This document shows positions 12,442 through 23,383 of a stretch of DNA of 64,000 nucleotides, piece after piece. The translations under genes and the position numbers were made by a program. A model generated the notes under the pieces. It made no database searches and had not been told where the DNA came from. It worked only from the letters and a program-made list of their open reading frames with translations. The stretch comes from Circinella minor. Its lineage: Eukaryota; Mucoromycota; Mucoromycetes; Mucorales; Lichtheimiaceae. Location: contig JAEPRB010000003.1 of the NCBI GenBank assembly GCA_016758965.1, positions 248,001 through 312,000 of the forward strand. Direction: 5' to 3'. The number at the start of each line of letters is the position of its first letter. Within the stretch, counting starts at the first letter, position 1.

Positions 12442-13032
12442 AAAGCTTACATGAGTTGTAAATACTTCAAGTACACCAATATCAGGATGTTCGATACATA
12501 CTGATCCACATCCTTTACCAACATAAAAATCTCCATGGAACACTTTTAGTGGTCTTCCGGCTAATGAATATCGAAAATAAGATGTGGAAACAATAGGATA
12601 TTTTGATAAAATAGCTAACCCACTACCTAATGCACCACTATTTATAATAACAATTTTAATAGTGTTAGTTTTTGCATAATCCAATTATATATATTTTTAT
12701 TTTCTTTTTTTTTTTTTAGTAAAGCCATACCTATAAAAACATTTAGCATAAGGTAACGTAAACTGAGTTTGTTGTTTTAAATAGTCAAAGTCTTCCCACA
12801 TCCAAATTTCCTGTAAAGTTACTATATCATGATCGGCATGACTTATGGCATCAACAATAGCTTTAAGTCGAAATCGCCGTTTTTTGGAAACAAAGTTAAG
12901 ACCCCTTCATTTTTATTATTATTAAAGATTCAAATGGTTTTTTAAAACTTGAAATGTAAGAAAAAAAAATAGCTAAGGTGTATATAATTACCAACAATTA
13001 AGTGTCAAGACCGAAAGTTCGTTTGTGTTCAT
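11205..13032 (-). CDS. ISC1: Inositol phosphosphingolipid phospholipase C (neutral sphingomyelinase family)
   Basis: Membrane-bound Mg-dependent phosphodiesterase that splits inositol phosphosphingolipids (or sphingomyelin) to ceramide. Five exons (12992-13032, 12731-12904, 12451-12637, 12207-12320, 11205-12128) give 479 residues, almost the length of yeast Isc1. DNase-I-fold motifs in order: LSVLTLNCWGL (first strand), IVTLQEIW (metal-binding Glu), GSGLAILSKYPI, FTTHLHAGYG, TGDFNSIP (Asp/Asn), LGDRLDYIFYR, and SDHFGVHSTF (catalytic His). Two strong membrane helices near residues 370-430 (LLLALFVFLVVTLIVVYVIV; VIAMAAIATICLIVGFVFG) match the C-terminal anchor of the family. Start was chosen at the Met directly before the first strand. 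Intron 3 contains a long AC/AT repeat. Confidence 0.93.
12379..12440. repeat. Compound (AC)n(AT)n microsatellite inside an ISC1 intron
   Basis: Roughly 15 AC units run straight into about 14 AT units. It lies inside the third intron of the Isc1 gene, just downstream of the donor on the minus strand, so it should not alter the protein. Confidence 0.95.
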
Positions 13033-13517
13033 AATAATTCCCTCTCTTTCTTTATTAAAATTAGGTGAACAACTTTGGAGAAAATAAAAAAAAGTTATTG
13101 TTTTTCGTATGACAAAGCTGGTGTTGTTTTTCTTTACTTTACCAAAAACAGAAGTCGGAGAAAAAGATATTATAATTAATGAACACTTTACTGTTTCAAG
13201 AAAAGATCTAGTGTCACCAATGTGTGTTAAATGTATCTCCATAATATCAAAAATGTTATAATAAATGAAATATATAATAAATTATTTTACTATTAAAATT
13301 TATTATTAATTGAAGCTCACAAAATAATAATAATAAAGGCTATGAGTCTTTTTTTTTTCTATTTACTAATTACGTATATAAATAACTTTGCCAATTTTAT
13401 TCATTTCACCGTTTTTTTTTATACTTCTTTTCTCTATATATATTATCAACTCCCATTCCATTCCTTATATAACATATCATATACTTTTCCACTTTTTTTT
13501 TTTTTTACTTTTGGATT
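13033..13517. other. Divergent promoter between ISC1 and the rhomboid gene
   Basis: Shared upstream region for two genes transcribed away from each other. It has poly-T/pyrimidine tracts on the plus strand close to the rhomboid start (13485-13506), common just before start sites here. No independent gene recognised. Confidence 0.5.
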
Positions 13518-14430
13518 ATGTGGTGGAAAAATGATAGATATGAATCTAGAAAAGATAATCAAAATGAAGAACTATCCCAGAATAATATTGGATGGCAAAA
13601 ACAATATCAACAATATGATGATGATGAAGTAAAATCAAAAACAGAAATACCCCCTGATTCATCATCAACTTATAACAGTTACCCAGCACCAACACGCGAT
13701 ATTAACAATAATTACAACACCCAACATCATGATGATGATGAATATGGTGTCGATCAAATTTTACAAAATAATAGTCATAGTCGAATGAATCGCCTTACTC
13801 GTAATTTCCAGTCTTATGGTCGTAAACGAGTAGATCGATTAACTACTACTTTTCAATCTTACGGTCGTGTTCCTTCCCTCTTTTTTCCCAATTATATTCC
13901 TCCGCCATTACCTGAAGAAGAAGATTCAAGAGCAATGAATAAACACAATAGTGAATTTTATAGCATGTATTCCGGTCATGAATCAAAACAATTTTATAAT
14001 CCACCTACAACCAAGTGTAAACATGATGGATATGTTGATAATTGCAATTGTCCCGAAAACAATGATAATTATAACATCAATAGCAACAACAACAACGAAA
14101 GCAAGAAAAACAGAAGAACATTAAAGAGTTTTTTAACTAATAAGAAAAGAAATCAGGAACATATAATTGCAGCACCAGCCGTTGTATTTTGTTGTCCACA
14201 TCATAATTATGGTGGTAGAGAAGATCCATTTGGTATGTTACCGAAACAAGTAAATGAGAATGAAAAACCACAACAAGAATTCAATAATGAAGCAACAATC
14301 GAACAACAACAACAAAAAGATCGAAATGATACCCATAACATTAGAAATAAAAACAACAATTATCCCATAGCAGAAGATCGATCTGTGGGAACAGATGATT
14401 CCACTATTGTACCTATGTATGATACTAAAG

Positions 14431-14465
<35 letters not shown>

Positions 14466-16011
14466 CAAGAACAACGACAAGCTAATATGCATCGTGGACG
14501 ATTTTATGAAATGTTACAAAAAGAACCTCATAATTGGTTTCCACTTTTTTCATATTTGAGTGCACTTGGAATGATTGTAGCACTTGTAGTTAGTTTTATT
14601 CAAAACAAACAATTGACAGGTAATTTTTTTTTTTTTTTTTTTTGTTTTCTGTGAACTTCGTTTTTTTTTTCTACTATATACAAAAAAAGAATATATTTTA
14701 TGAGAAGCACCTAATTTTCTACTTATATTTTATTCAATGTTGTACCAAATCAAATAATTTGTCATTTTGTTGGTAACACACTAATATTTATTTATTTATT
14801 TGAATTACCAGGTAGCATTATTGAAGTCAGTCCATTTAATTTGATGCTTGGACCATCTACTCAAGTATTAGTTTTTGAAGGTGCACGTTATTCTCCATGT
14901 ATGCGTTCAACGGATTTATCTCATTTTAATTGTCCAAATATATCTACGGATAATTCTCCTACTCCACCTTCTATGATTCTTGGTTTAGATAGTACTACAT
15001 CATCTCAAAATAGTTGTGGAATTCAAGATGTATGTGGTATGACATCTTTTGAAAATGATCCAAATCAATGGTATCGTGTTATCACTGCTACTTTTGTACA
15101 TTCTGGAATTGTACATTATTTTTGTAATATGCTCGTGCATTTGGGGCTTGGTCGAAGAGTTGAACGTCGATTAAATCCTTTACGGTATGGTTTTGTATGG
15201 TTGATTTCTGGTATATTTGGATTTATTGCTAGTACTACTTTTTCTCCAACTTCAAGTGGTAAGAAAATAATTTTTGATTTAATAGGTTTTTTTTTATAAG
15301 ATTCCTTTTCTTAATCCTTATAATGAATTAAATATTTTTATCACGTAGCAACAATGGGTTGTTCAGGATCACTTTTCGGTATTGGAGCATTATTAATGAT
15401 TGATTTATTAAGAAGTTGGAGACTTATTGCTGATCCTGGTTGGCAACTAACTAAATTAATTACATTAATGAGTATGTATTAAAAGTAAAAAAAAATTAAC
15501 TTGCATATATTATATCTAATCGTTTTACTTATATTTATACATAGTTCTTGGTCTCGCTTATGGCTACTTACCTGGGTATGTATTTATTTAATACTATTTT
15601 AAATAATAAATAATCATATGTTCATATAGTATACTTATTTATTTCTTTGTTTTATTTATAATATAGACCTGATAATTTTGCACATATTGGTGGATTCATT
15701 GCAGGATTACTGGTTGGTCTTGTAGTCATGCCATCTACAAAACAAGAATTCTATGTTAGTAAAGCACGTATCATTGTCAGATGGCTTGTACGAGTTGTCA
15801 TCTTGGCTCTCTTGATTGTAGCATCATCTTTGTTATTAAATACATTTTATAAAGGTGAAAAACCAGAAGAGGTAAAGTTTATTAAGTTAATTTGTTATAA
15901 ATTAATTTGTTCTTATACTAATATAATATTATATATATTTAGCTCTTTTCATGGTGCAAATATTTAGCATGTTTACCAATAAATGACATGTGTAATATAT
16001 ATGATGTATAG
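13518..16011 (+). CDS. Rhomboid-family intramembrane serine protease with long N-terminal extension
   Basis: Six exons (13518-14619, 14812-15258, 15349-15471, 15545-15575, 15667-15871, 15943-16011) give 658 residues. The first ~345 residues are low-complexity and hydrophilic (Asn/Gln/His-rich, and an 11-Ala run), probably a cytosolic disordered region. After a first membrane helix (FPLFSYLSALGMIVALVVSF) comes a Cys-containing luminal loop, then the rhomboid core: HSGIVHYFCNMLVHLGLG, GCSGSLFGIGALL (nucleophile Ser about residue 522) and DNFAHIGGFIAGLLVG (His about residue 574). Both catalytic residues are present, so it is predicted active. The ending ...WCKYLACLPIN... resembles other fungal rhomboids of this group. 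Substrate unknown. The next gene is convergent at 16213. Confidence 0.92.
14432..14462 (+). repeat. (GCA)n trinucleotide repeat coding for poly-alanine
   Basis: About ten GCA units inside the rhomboid first exon code for an uninterrupted alanine run between acidic KEA and EQEQRQ segments. It lies in the disordered N-terminal region. Confidence 0.9.
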
Positions 16012-16212
16012 AATAATATATATTTTCGTATAAACAATCAATGTATTATATATCCTCAATCATTTTCATTAACATTAACATCCATTTCCCTTTTTCTTTT
16101 CTTTTTTAACTGTATGTACAAATATTTTTTATTAGATAGAGAAACTAAACAAAAAATATATAAAATCCTTTTTTTTTTTACATATAATATATTAATATTA
16201 TTATTAGTATTA

Positions 16213-16863
16213 TTACGATGCAGTATAAATATCATTTCCAGTAGGCGCTTGATATCTAAAAATGATAATAATAAAAAAATCTATTAGTTTCTTCAATTCA
16301 TTTGATCTTTTTTCTTTAGAAATAAAGCTTACCCTGATATTGCTTCTAAATCTGGTATTACTAATTTTGATAAATGTATTAAAATAATAGGTGTATGTTG
16401 TGTGACAACCATACGATCCATATTTTTCCCTTCTAAAGGATCCCATTGATCTGTAGAAGATACACTTCCAAGTTGGGTATATTGATGTAATGTTCCTTTC
16501 ATTTTACGTTTAATAATTTCAACTACAGTCACAGCTTTATTAATACTTGCTCCTTTACCTACAATGACAATATCTGACATGTTTTGTTCCTAAAATAAAT
16601 ATATATTTCATATGAATAAAGGATATATATATATTATAACTATTATATTTGTAAACTCACTTTTAATAAATTAAGACCAACATCTACATAACGTGTAATT
16701 TTCCCATTTTGTGAACATCGAATTTCGTTTTTAGCTGGAGGAGATACTTTTTCTGGTTCACTTTTTTCACCTCTTCGATAATCTTCCACTTTTTTTTTAT
16801 TTTTATTTTAATATTAATACATATAATTAATAGTTAATTCAAATAAGAGAGAATAAACTCACT
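16213..16863 (-). CDS. Alba-domain RNase P/MRP subunit-like protein (RPP25/RPP25L type)
   Basis: Predicted RNA-binding protein of 142 residues. In relatives it forms a heterodimer with Rpp20/Pop7 on RNase P and RNase MRP RNA. Coding exons: a single base at 16863, then 16661-16788, 16333-16589 and 16213-16255. The initiator ATG is split: A at the end of the leader exon (AAAAAA|GTGAGT) and TG at the start of the next (AAG|TGGAAG). Splicing gives AAAAAATGG and a protein starting MEDYRRGEK, which parallels the MENYRK start of human RPP25L. Alba motifs follow: NEIRCSQNGKITRYVD, DIVIVGKGASINKAVTVVEI, IKRKMKGTLHQYTQL, WDP, and the C-terminal GYQAPTG. No in-frame ATG is available upstream without the splice; the next internal Met would cut the Alba fold. 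Confidence 0.8.
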
Positions 16864-18695
16864 TTTTTATACTTGAATAATTTAATCTAATAATAATAAT
16901 AAAAATGAAAATAATTAATTATTAAGTTTTCATATCCAATATCAATAGAAAAAAAAGAAAGAATTGCCAATGATTTTAAAGAATAATATCAGTCAAAAAC
17001 AAATCTGTATCATTTAAATTTGTTCATAATAAACTAAAGAACCACCCAATTCTTTTATCTCTCTTTCTTTCTTTCATTCATCTCATAATATAATTCCCCT
17101 CAATAAATTCCCAAAAATAATAATAATAATATATTATTATTATCAAAATGTAGTGTCACCCTTTATCGTTAATATATTATATATTTCTCGGTTAAATAAG
17201 CTTTCCGAGTAAAACGATCTAACAATGACTCTTTCTAATCTTTGTTCGGCCTTACGGTATCAAACACCCATACTTTCGGAAATGGATACCAAGATTTCGA
17301 ACATTAGTTAGTTTTTTTTTTTTTTTTTATAATGTAAAAAAAAAAAAAAGAATAACAGTTTAATAAAAAACGCGTTAATCTTTTCCTTTCTTTTTTAAAA
17401 AGAAAAAAAAACCGATCGGTGTATAGTAGAAATATGAGAAAGAAAAAGAAAGAAAAAAATATAGCGAGAAATAGGAAATAAAGGAGCAGGTTCATTATTG
17501 TTCATTTAAACATAAATTCTCAAACCTTTTACTAAGTCATCATTTTTATATTCTTTTTTTTTTTTACAAATCATGGCAATTCTTGTTGATTAAATTGAAA
17601 ACATATTTTACCTTGATTACTTTGTATATTATGATAACAGTTGAGACAAAAAACGAAAAAATAAAGTGGAACAACACACGTCCTTTTTTTTTTTTTTTTT
17701 TTTTTGACGCTCAGTTGATTTTAGAAGTGCGAAAAAAAATAAAAAGTGGGCGAATGTTGATTTTCCCTGTTGGATATAAAAAAAAAAAAGATACCCTCGA
17801 ATATAAAACTTTTATTTCAGTGATATGAACGCCTTTTTAGTGGTATTCAATGCAAAATTCTGCAAAGTAGAAACAATCGTGAGCTATCTCAAACACATAC
17901 AGTAACTATGTCAAACCTGAAACGAGAAGTTAAACTGTACACAAAAGATATTTTAGAACATTATTCAAAGAGTTGCTAATATTGCTTTTTATGTTGTATA
18001 ATGAGATATCTACAGTATATTCTTTTTTTTTTAAGATATACTTATCAAATAGTAATAAGACGATAAGAACCATGCTCTACGTAGATATGATTGATTTCAA
18101 CATCGGATTTTTTTTTAAATATCCCAGAGTAGTCTTCTTCATCTTGATTAATTTATATCATTGTTGTACTTTATACTTGTAGTTGAATAAGACAAAAGTA
18201 CCTTTGTCACCACCTACACTAATCGGTTTGCTTTTATTTTTCTTGTGGTAGATCTTTTGAATCTGCTACTTCAGTATCATTTTATTTATTTATCTTATGA
18301 ACTGGAAGGATAATGTGAATATACATTACTGTTTTTTTTTAATACGTTTCTTATTTTTCTTTTCTTATCATAACCCAAGTTCGTGGTTGCACCATTTTTC
18401 AAGAGTAGATTAAATTTAGTATGGGTAAATTTCATCCAAGTAGCTCAATCTAGTATATTTTCAAAAAAAAAAAAGTAGCTCCTTTTTATTTTGTATTATG
18501 AATCAAATGCAATACGTATCGAACGCTATATGTTGCTAAGCATTAATTTTACATATGAGCCTGTTGACAACATTAAATAAACTACATTTTATTATATTTA
18601 ACATGTATAATAATAGTATTATTACAAAAATACAACAAAAATAACGGGGGGTATTAAGACTATATTTATACTTTTTTTTTTAAGAAAAAAACAAC
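16864..18695. other. Intergenic region, no gene recognised
   Basis: About 1.8 kb with long homopolymers (T18 near 17310, T20 near 17690). A short open frame at 17225-17311 (starts MTLSNLCSALRYQ) has less biased composition but no known motif. It contains the leader of the RPP25-like gene near 16864-16900 and the 3' side of a permease gene. Confidence 0.5.
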
Positions 18696-21130
18696 CTATT
18701 TATGTTCATTATAATTATATTCCTCACGGGTTGTATATGTATTTTCGTTTGTTGTTGATGTAGAAGAAATATCTGCTTGTACTTCAGCAAAACGACCCAC
18801 GGGATCACGATGTAATTTTGAATTACGAATACCATATGAAAAATAAATAATCCATCCGACAGCCATCCAAACAAACAAACGCCAAATTGTAGTCACTTCA
18901 GAAACAGCAATTAAAAGAATCGAAACAACCATACCAATAATTGGGAACACAATGAAAAGATGTTTTCCTCCTGGGATTTTGAACCAACGTTCCACGTCAG
19001 GACGTGTAAATCGCAACACTATTACACCACAGTGAACAATAAAAAACGCCAACAAAGTACCCACTGAAGTCATATTACCAAGTAAATCGACAGGTAAAAT
19101 GGCTGACATGATAGCCATGATGGTACCAACAAAAATAGTTGATCGATAAGGTGTTTTAAAACGAGGATGTACCTTGGCGAAAAAGGAAGGAACAAGTCCA
19201 TCTTTTGCCATTGAATAAAAAACACGCGTTTGAGAAAGGATACTGACAACCAAAACAGAACTTAATCCAGCCAGAGCACCAAAGATAACAATGACTTTTA
19301 GCCACAACCAACTATGTTCTGTTCGTAGTTCAACAGCTTCAATAGCAGTCACGACAGGAGTAGGAGTATTGAGTTCGCTGTAATGAGCAGCACCTGTCAT
19401 GACAGTACAGAAGCCAATGTATAAAATAGTTGTAATAACCAGCGATCCAATAATACCAATGGGTAAATCACGTCTAGGATTTTTCGCTTCAAGTGCAGCA
19501 GTAGTGATAGAATCAAAGCCAATGTAACTAGCAATAGTAAATCAAAACAAAAAAAAAATAAGTAATTATTATCTTGATTATTTATTTATGTAAAAAAAAC
19601 AGAATGATATGACTTACGCAAAAAATACAGTAGATGCGGCTGCAAAAATCCCCGGTCCACCAAAGAAATGCCAATCTCCCGTTGTGTTGGGCGGCACATA
19701 TGGAGTATAGTTTGCACGATCAACAAAACCACAAAGAGCGAATATAAACAATAAAACAACAATAAGTTTAATAACAACAATAATAGAGATAACCCACGAT
19801 GCTTGACGAATACTATATTACATTATTTGATGAAACAGTATATAAGGGTGAGAAAATCATGTTAATATTATGATATATAATAAAAATAAAACGTTACTTG
19901 TATCACTGTAATACTGTAATAATTTATAATAATAAGCATCAAACAGTAGCATTAATAAAGAATAATATACATACCCGATACATACTAGGATTGTCACCAT
20001 CATAATGACCACAAATCCTGGAACATTAAAGTAATGACCTTCAGTATAATAAATTCGAGCAGGATTTTCGTCCCAGACAACTGTTGGCTCTGTCCAAGAG
20101 TCAGCAAAATGAATATCGAATAATGCAAAAAACTTTTTAAAATAACCAGACCAACCGACGCCAACTAGTGTGTTTTTGACAAAGTAAAAAGAAAATTATT
20201 CATTTTAATATATAATATGTTCCTATATTTTAAATCATGTATGTGTTTACAGTATAAAACGAAAGAAAATATTAATTGTTTTCTACTTCTTACCTGTAGC
20301 ACCGCCTACCATGTGTTCAAGAATCAAATCCCAACCAATTGTCCAGCCAACAAACTATTAAAATATAAATAATAAATATTTACTTACTGAAAGAAAAAAA
20401 AAGCTCACGTAGTAGGTAACCAAACAAAAAAATGAAATAATATTTACCTCTCCCAGGGTAGCATAAGCATATGTATAAGCTGAACCAGACACTGGAATCA
20501 TTGAAGCCATTTCAGAATAACTTAGTGCTGCAAACACTATTATAATTATAATTTATTGTGATAAAAATTAGTATATTTCTCCTATTCAGCATAATATAGA
20601 ATTTTATAAAATGAAACGAGCTATCTTTCGTACGTACTAGATGCAAAAGCAGCAATAATAAAAGAAACAGTTACTGCAGGTCCGGCGTTTTGAGCTGCTG
20701 CTTGACCAGATAATACAAAAATACCTAAAAATACATAATAATAATAGTAATTTGATATTAAACTTAAATTCATCTAACATTTATCGTGATCTTTCAATAA
20801 CGAAAAAAAAAATAATGATCATTCCTAAATAAACTTTAATAACATACCGGTTCCAATAATAGTACCAATACCAATAAATATGAGTTGCCACCAAGTTAAA
20901 TATTTTTTTAATTCGGCTTTATCATATTCAGCTACTAAAAGTTCAACAGGTTTTAAAGAACCAAGACGTCGTCCCCAATAATGATATCCAGATTCTGTAG
21001 ATCGCCTTAAATAACTTGTAGGATCCACTTTGGCATATCGTGATTGAATTTCATTAAAAATTCCAAAAGTTCCGCTTTCTTCATTGACATATTGATCTTT
21101 TCCATCCTGATAAGTTTTACTGTTTACCAT
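18696..21130 (-). CDS. Cationic-amino-acid-transporter-like permease, copy 1 (APC superfamily)
   Basis: Plasma-membrane or vacuolar amino-acid permease, 578 residues, seven exons: 20848-21130, 20638-20724, 20448-20536, 20294-20354, 19975-20164, 19618-19812, 18696-19527. APC/CAT features: WWQLIFIGIGTIIGTGIFVL in the first helix (the GTIIGTGIF motif is formed across intron 1), GQAAAQNAGPAVTVSF, SYSEMASMIPVSGSAYTYAY, GWDLILEHMVGGAT, the cytosolic loop SQTRVFYSMAKDGLVP, and LLGNMTSVGTLLAFF in the C-terminal bundle. Length and motifs match the CAT/SLC7 subgroup with 14 helices rather than yeast AAT permeases. The neighbour at 23384-25686 is a close paralogue with the same internal exon sizes. Substrate (cationic amino acids) is inferred from family only. 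Confidence 0.92.
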
Positions 21131-23004
21131 TATACGTAATACAAATAAAGACAGTTATTTTGAAAAAAAAAAAAAGAAAAAAAAAAGATAAAGAGTAACT
21201 TAATTTTACTACTTTATAAAATTCATCAGAAACAATACTTTATATTTATATACCTTTTTGTATAAAATGATGAAGCAATTGCGAGCAGTTAGATCGTCAT
21301 CCAAACTGCTATTGAACTACAATAGTCGCACAAAGTTTCTTTTTTTTTTTTTTTATACATACGTATAATGGATAATATATATTACAAAAAAATGCAGATC
21401 GAAAAATTTAGTAGTACGTTATTCAGATCTAGTCATTTGATGTTATGCTTATTACACTGCTTAGATTATTTATGTACGTATAACTTTGAATTATTATTAT
21501 TTAAAAAGTTAATGAAATCAGTATTTTTACATTATTTACTCATATAACTCTTAACAAATAATAGTACTATTATCTATAACAATAAATACCGTTGCAGTAT
21601 CATAAGAGTAAAAAAAAACAGAGCAAATTTATAATAATTATTCATTAAGTATACATAGTGGAGGGCATAATATGCATAATATTAGTAGGTAAATCTAAGA
21701 ATTAACAAGACTATATTTGAATGGACTCAGTAGTACAAGAGATGTAATTGTTTCGCATAGCACAACTTTGTTACAATATGACACCATTCATAATAAACTG
21801 AATTCAATGCGAATCTAGTCGAGTCCGATTGTTTTATTTTTTCAGTCTATATTATTTCTCGCATGATGCTGTTGCTTGAATATTTAAATTTTCGTTCTTT
21901 TTTTTTTTAAAAAAAAAAAGAAAAGGTGATGCATCAAATAAGTTTTTATTATCTACCAAAAACTTGATTCACAAAAATATTGTCTCTCAATGTCCGATTC
22001 TTAAAAGAAAATCAGGCATAAACACCTGCCGCCTTGATAACAAACTTACCCTTTTATTTTAATTTTTTATCATTTGAATAATTAGAATCGTGGATCAATA
22101 AAGAATAAGTAATATTAATGTCAGCGTTACAAATGAATATATTCGTTTTTTTTGGCTTTTTTTTTCTTTTTTAGCGTACAAATTTTCAAGATATCAATTT
22201 TATTGGTGTATCCGTCTGTGTGTGTGTGTGTGTATTTTGAGAATTTGTTAGGTTACACCTTTATAATGGAATGGCGAGATAAGTATAAAGTTTTTTTTTT
22301 GTCACATGTACACTTTAGTAACAAGTAAATTTCTTTTATTGGAAATTTAATTGTTCACATGTTACTTTGGTAGTACGAAAAAAGAGATTATATTTATTAA
22401 GTTACAGTTTTATCTTCAAAAGATTCTAACATTCTTTCTTCTTGTTTTGTTATCTTACGCATTTATTATTCTTTTTATTCTTTACATAACAAAAAAGGGT
22501 GAGAGCGTTCAATATGCATTTAGAAAATTTAATCTTTTCAGGTTAATAAAGCTATATCTTTCAAATCCTTTCTCACAATCTTCTTTATTTATTTTGACAT
22601 GATCGTTTCACTTTTTCGATTTTTTTTTTAAGAAAAAGAAGGTTTTGAGGGAGAGGTTAGTTGAATGTTACACGAATAATAAAATAAAATAAAAGCTGAC
22701 AATATAATAGATCAGTTTTTTTTAAAAAAATAATGATAAAGAACCTACACAACGAAAATATAATTGATAGATGTTAAATAAACTCAATAATTAAAGTTTA
22801 TAATATATATTTATGATATATACAGTAGATATACATACTTAAAACAATTGGATGCGGAGCCCTTTATTTCAATGTGCTATTATTTATTACTTTTTTTTAA
22901 ATATGCTCAGAGTGTAAAATCATCAAAGATAACCTATATTTATTCTTTCAATAGCCACTTATAATAATGTTACTAGATAATAATATAAAATAATATGCTA
23001 CTAT

Positions 23005-23007
<3 letters not shown>
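21131..23007. other. Spacer between tandem permease genes
   Basis: No coding exon recognised. A minus-strand TATAAATA at 21243-21250, about 115 bp before the copy-1 start, is a candidate TATA box. Poly-A/T runs and a short (GT)n near 22218-22232 are present. Confidence 0.5.

Positions 23008-23075
<68 letters not shown>
23008..23075. repeat. Compound (AC)n(AT)n microsatellite downstream of permease copy 2
   Basis: About 17 AC units followed by about 16 AT units, same order and phase change as the repeat in the ISC1 intron. It lies in the spacer, about 300 bp downstream of the copy-2 stop codon. Confidence 0.95.
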
Positions 23076-23078
<3 letters not shown>

Positions 23079-23383
23079 GCTTATTTACATATGTTCTCAA
23101 TAATAATCTGAAATAATAGAGTAAAAAAAAAATGTAATTGATATTGTGCAAAAAAAAAAAAAAATACGTAATAATAATAATAAGTAAATAATAATAAAAA
23201 AAAGATTCAGAAATTAAAACTGATCTAATGATAATGTTATGGTTTGTTGTTAGTTATTTAGTAAATGTTGTGTAAAAAGAAATTAATATGATATTACAAG
23301 ATATTATTTTTAAAATGGAGGGGGAAAAAAAAAAGGTAGCAAAAAAATATGTAAAGGGGAAAAAGGAAGAAATTATTTTTTTT

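Noticed and set aside
17304..17495. Minus-strand open frame near 17.4 kb
   Set aside because: Almost entirely Phe/Leu/Lys from homopolymers, no motif.
22948..23151. Open frame across the AC/AT microsatellite
   Set aside because: Translation of the repeat (CVCV, IYIY); not a gene.
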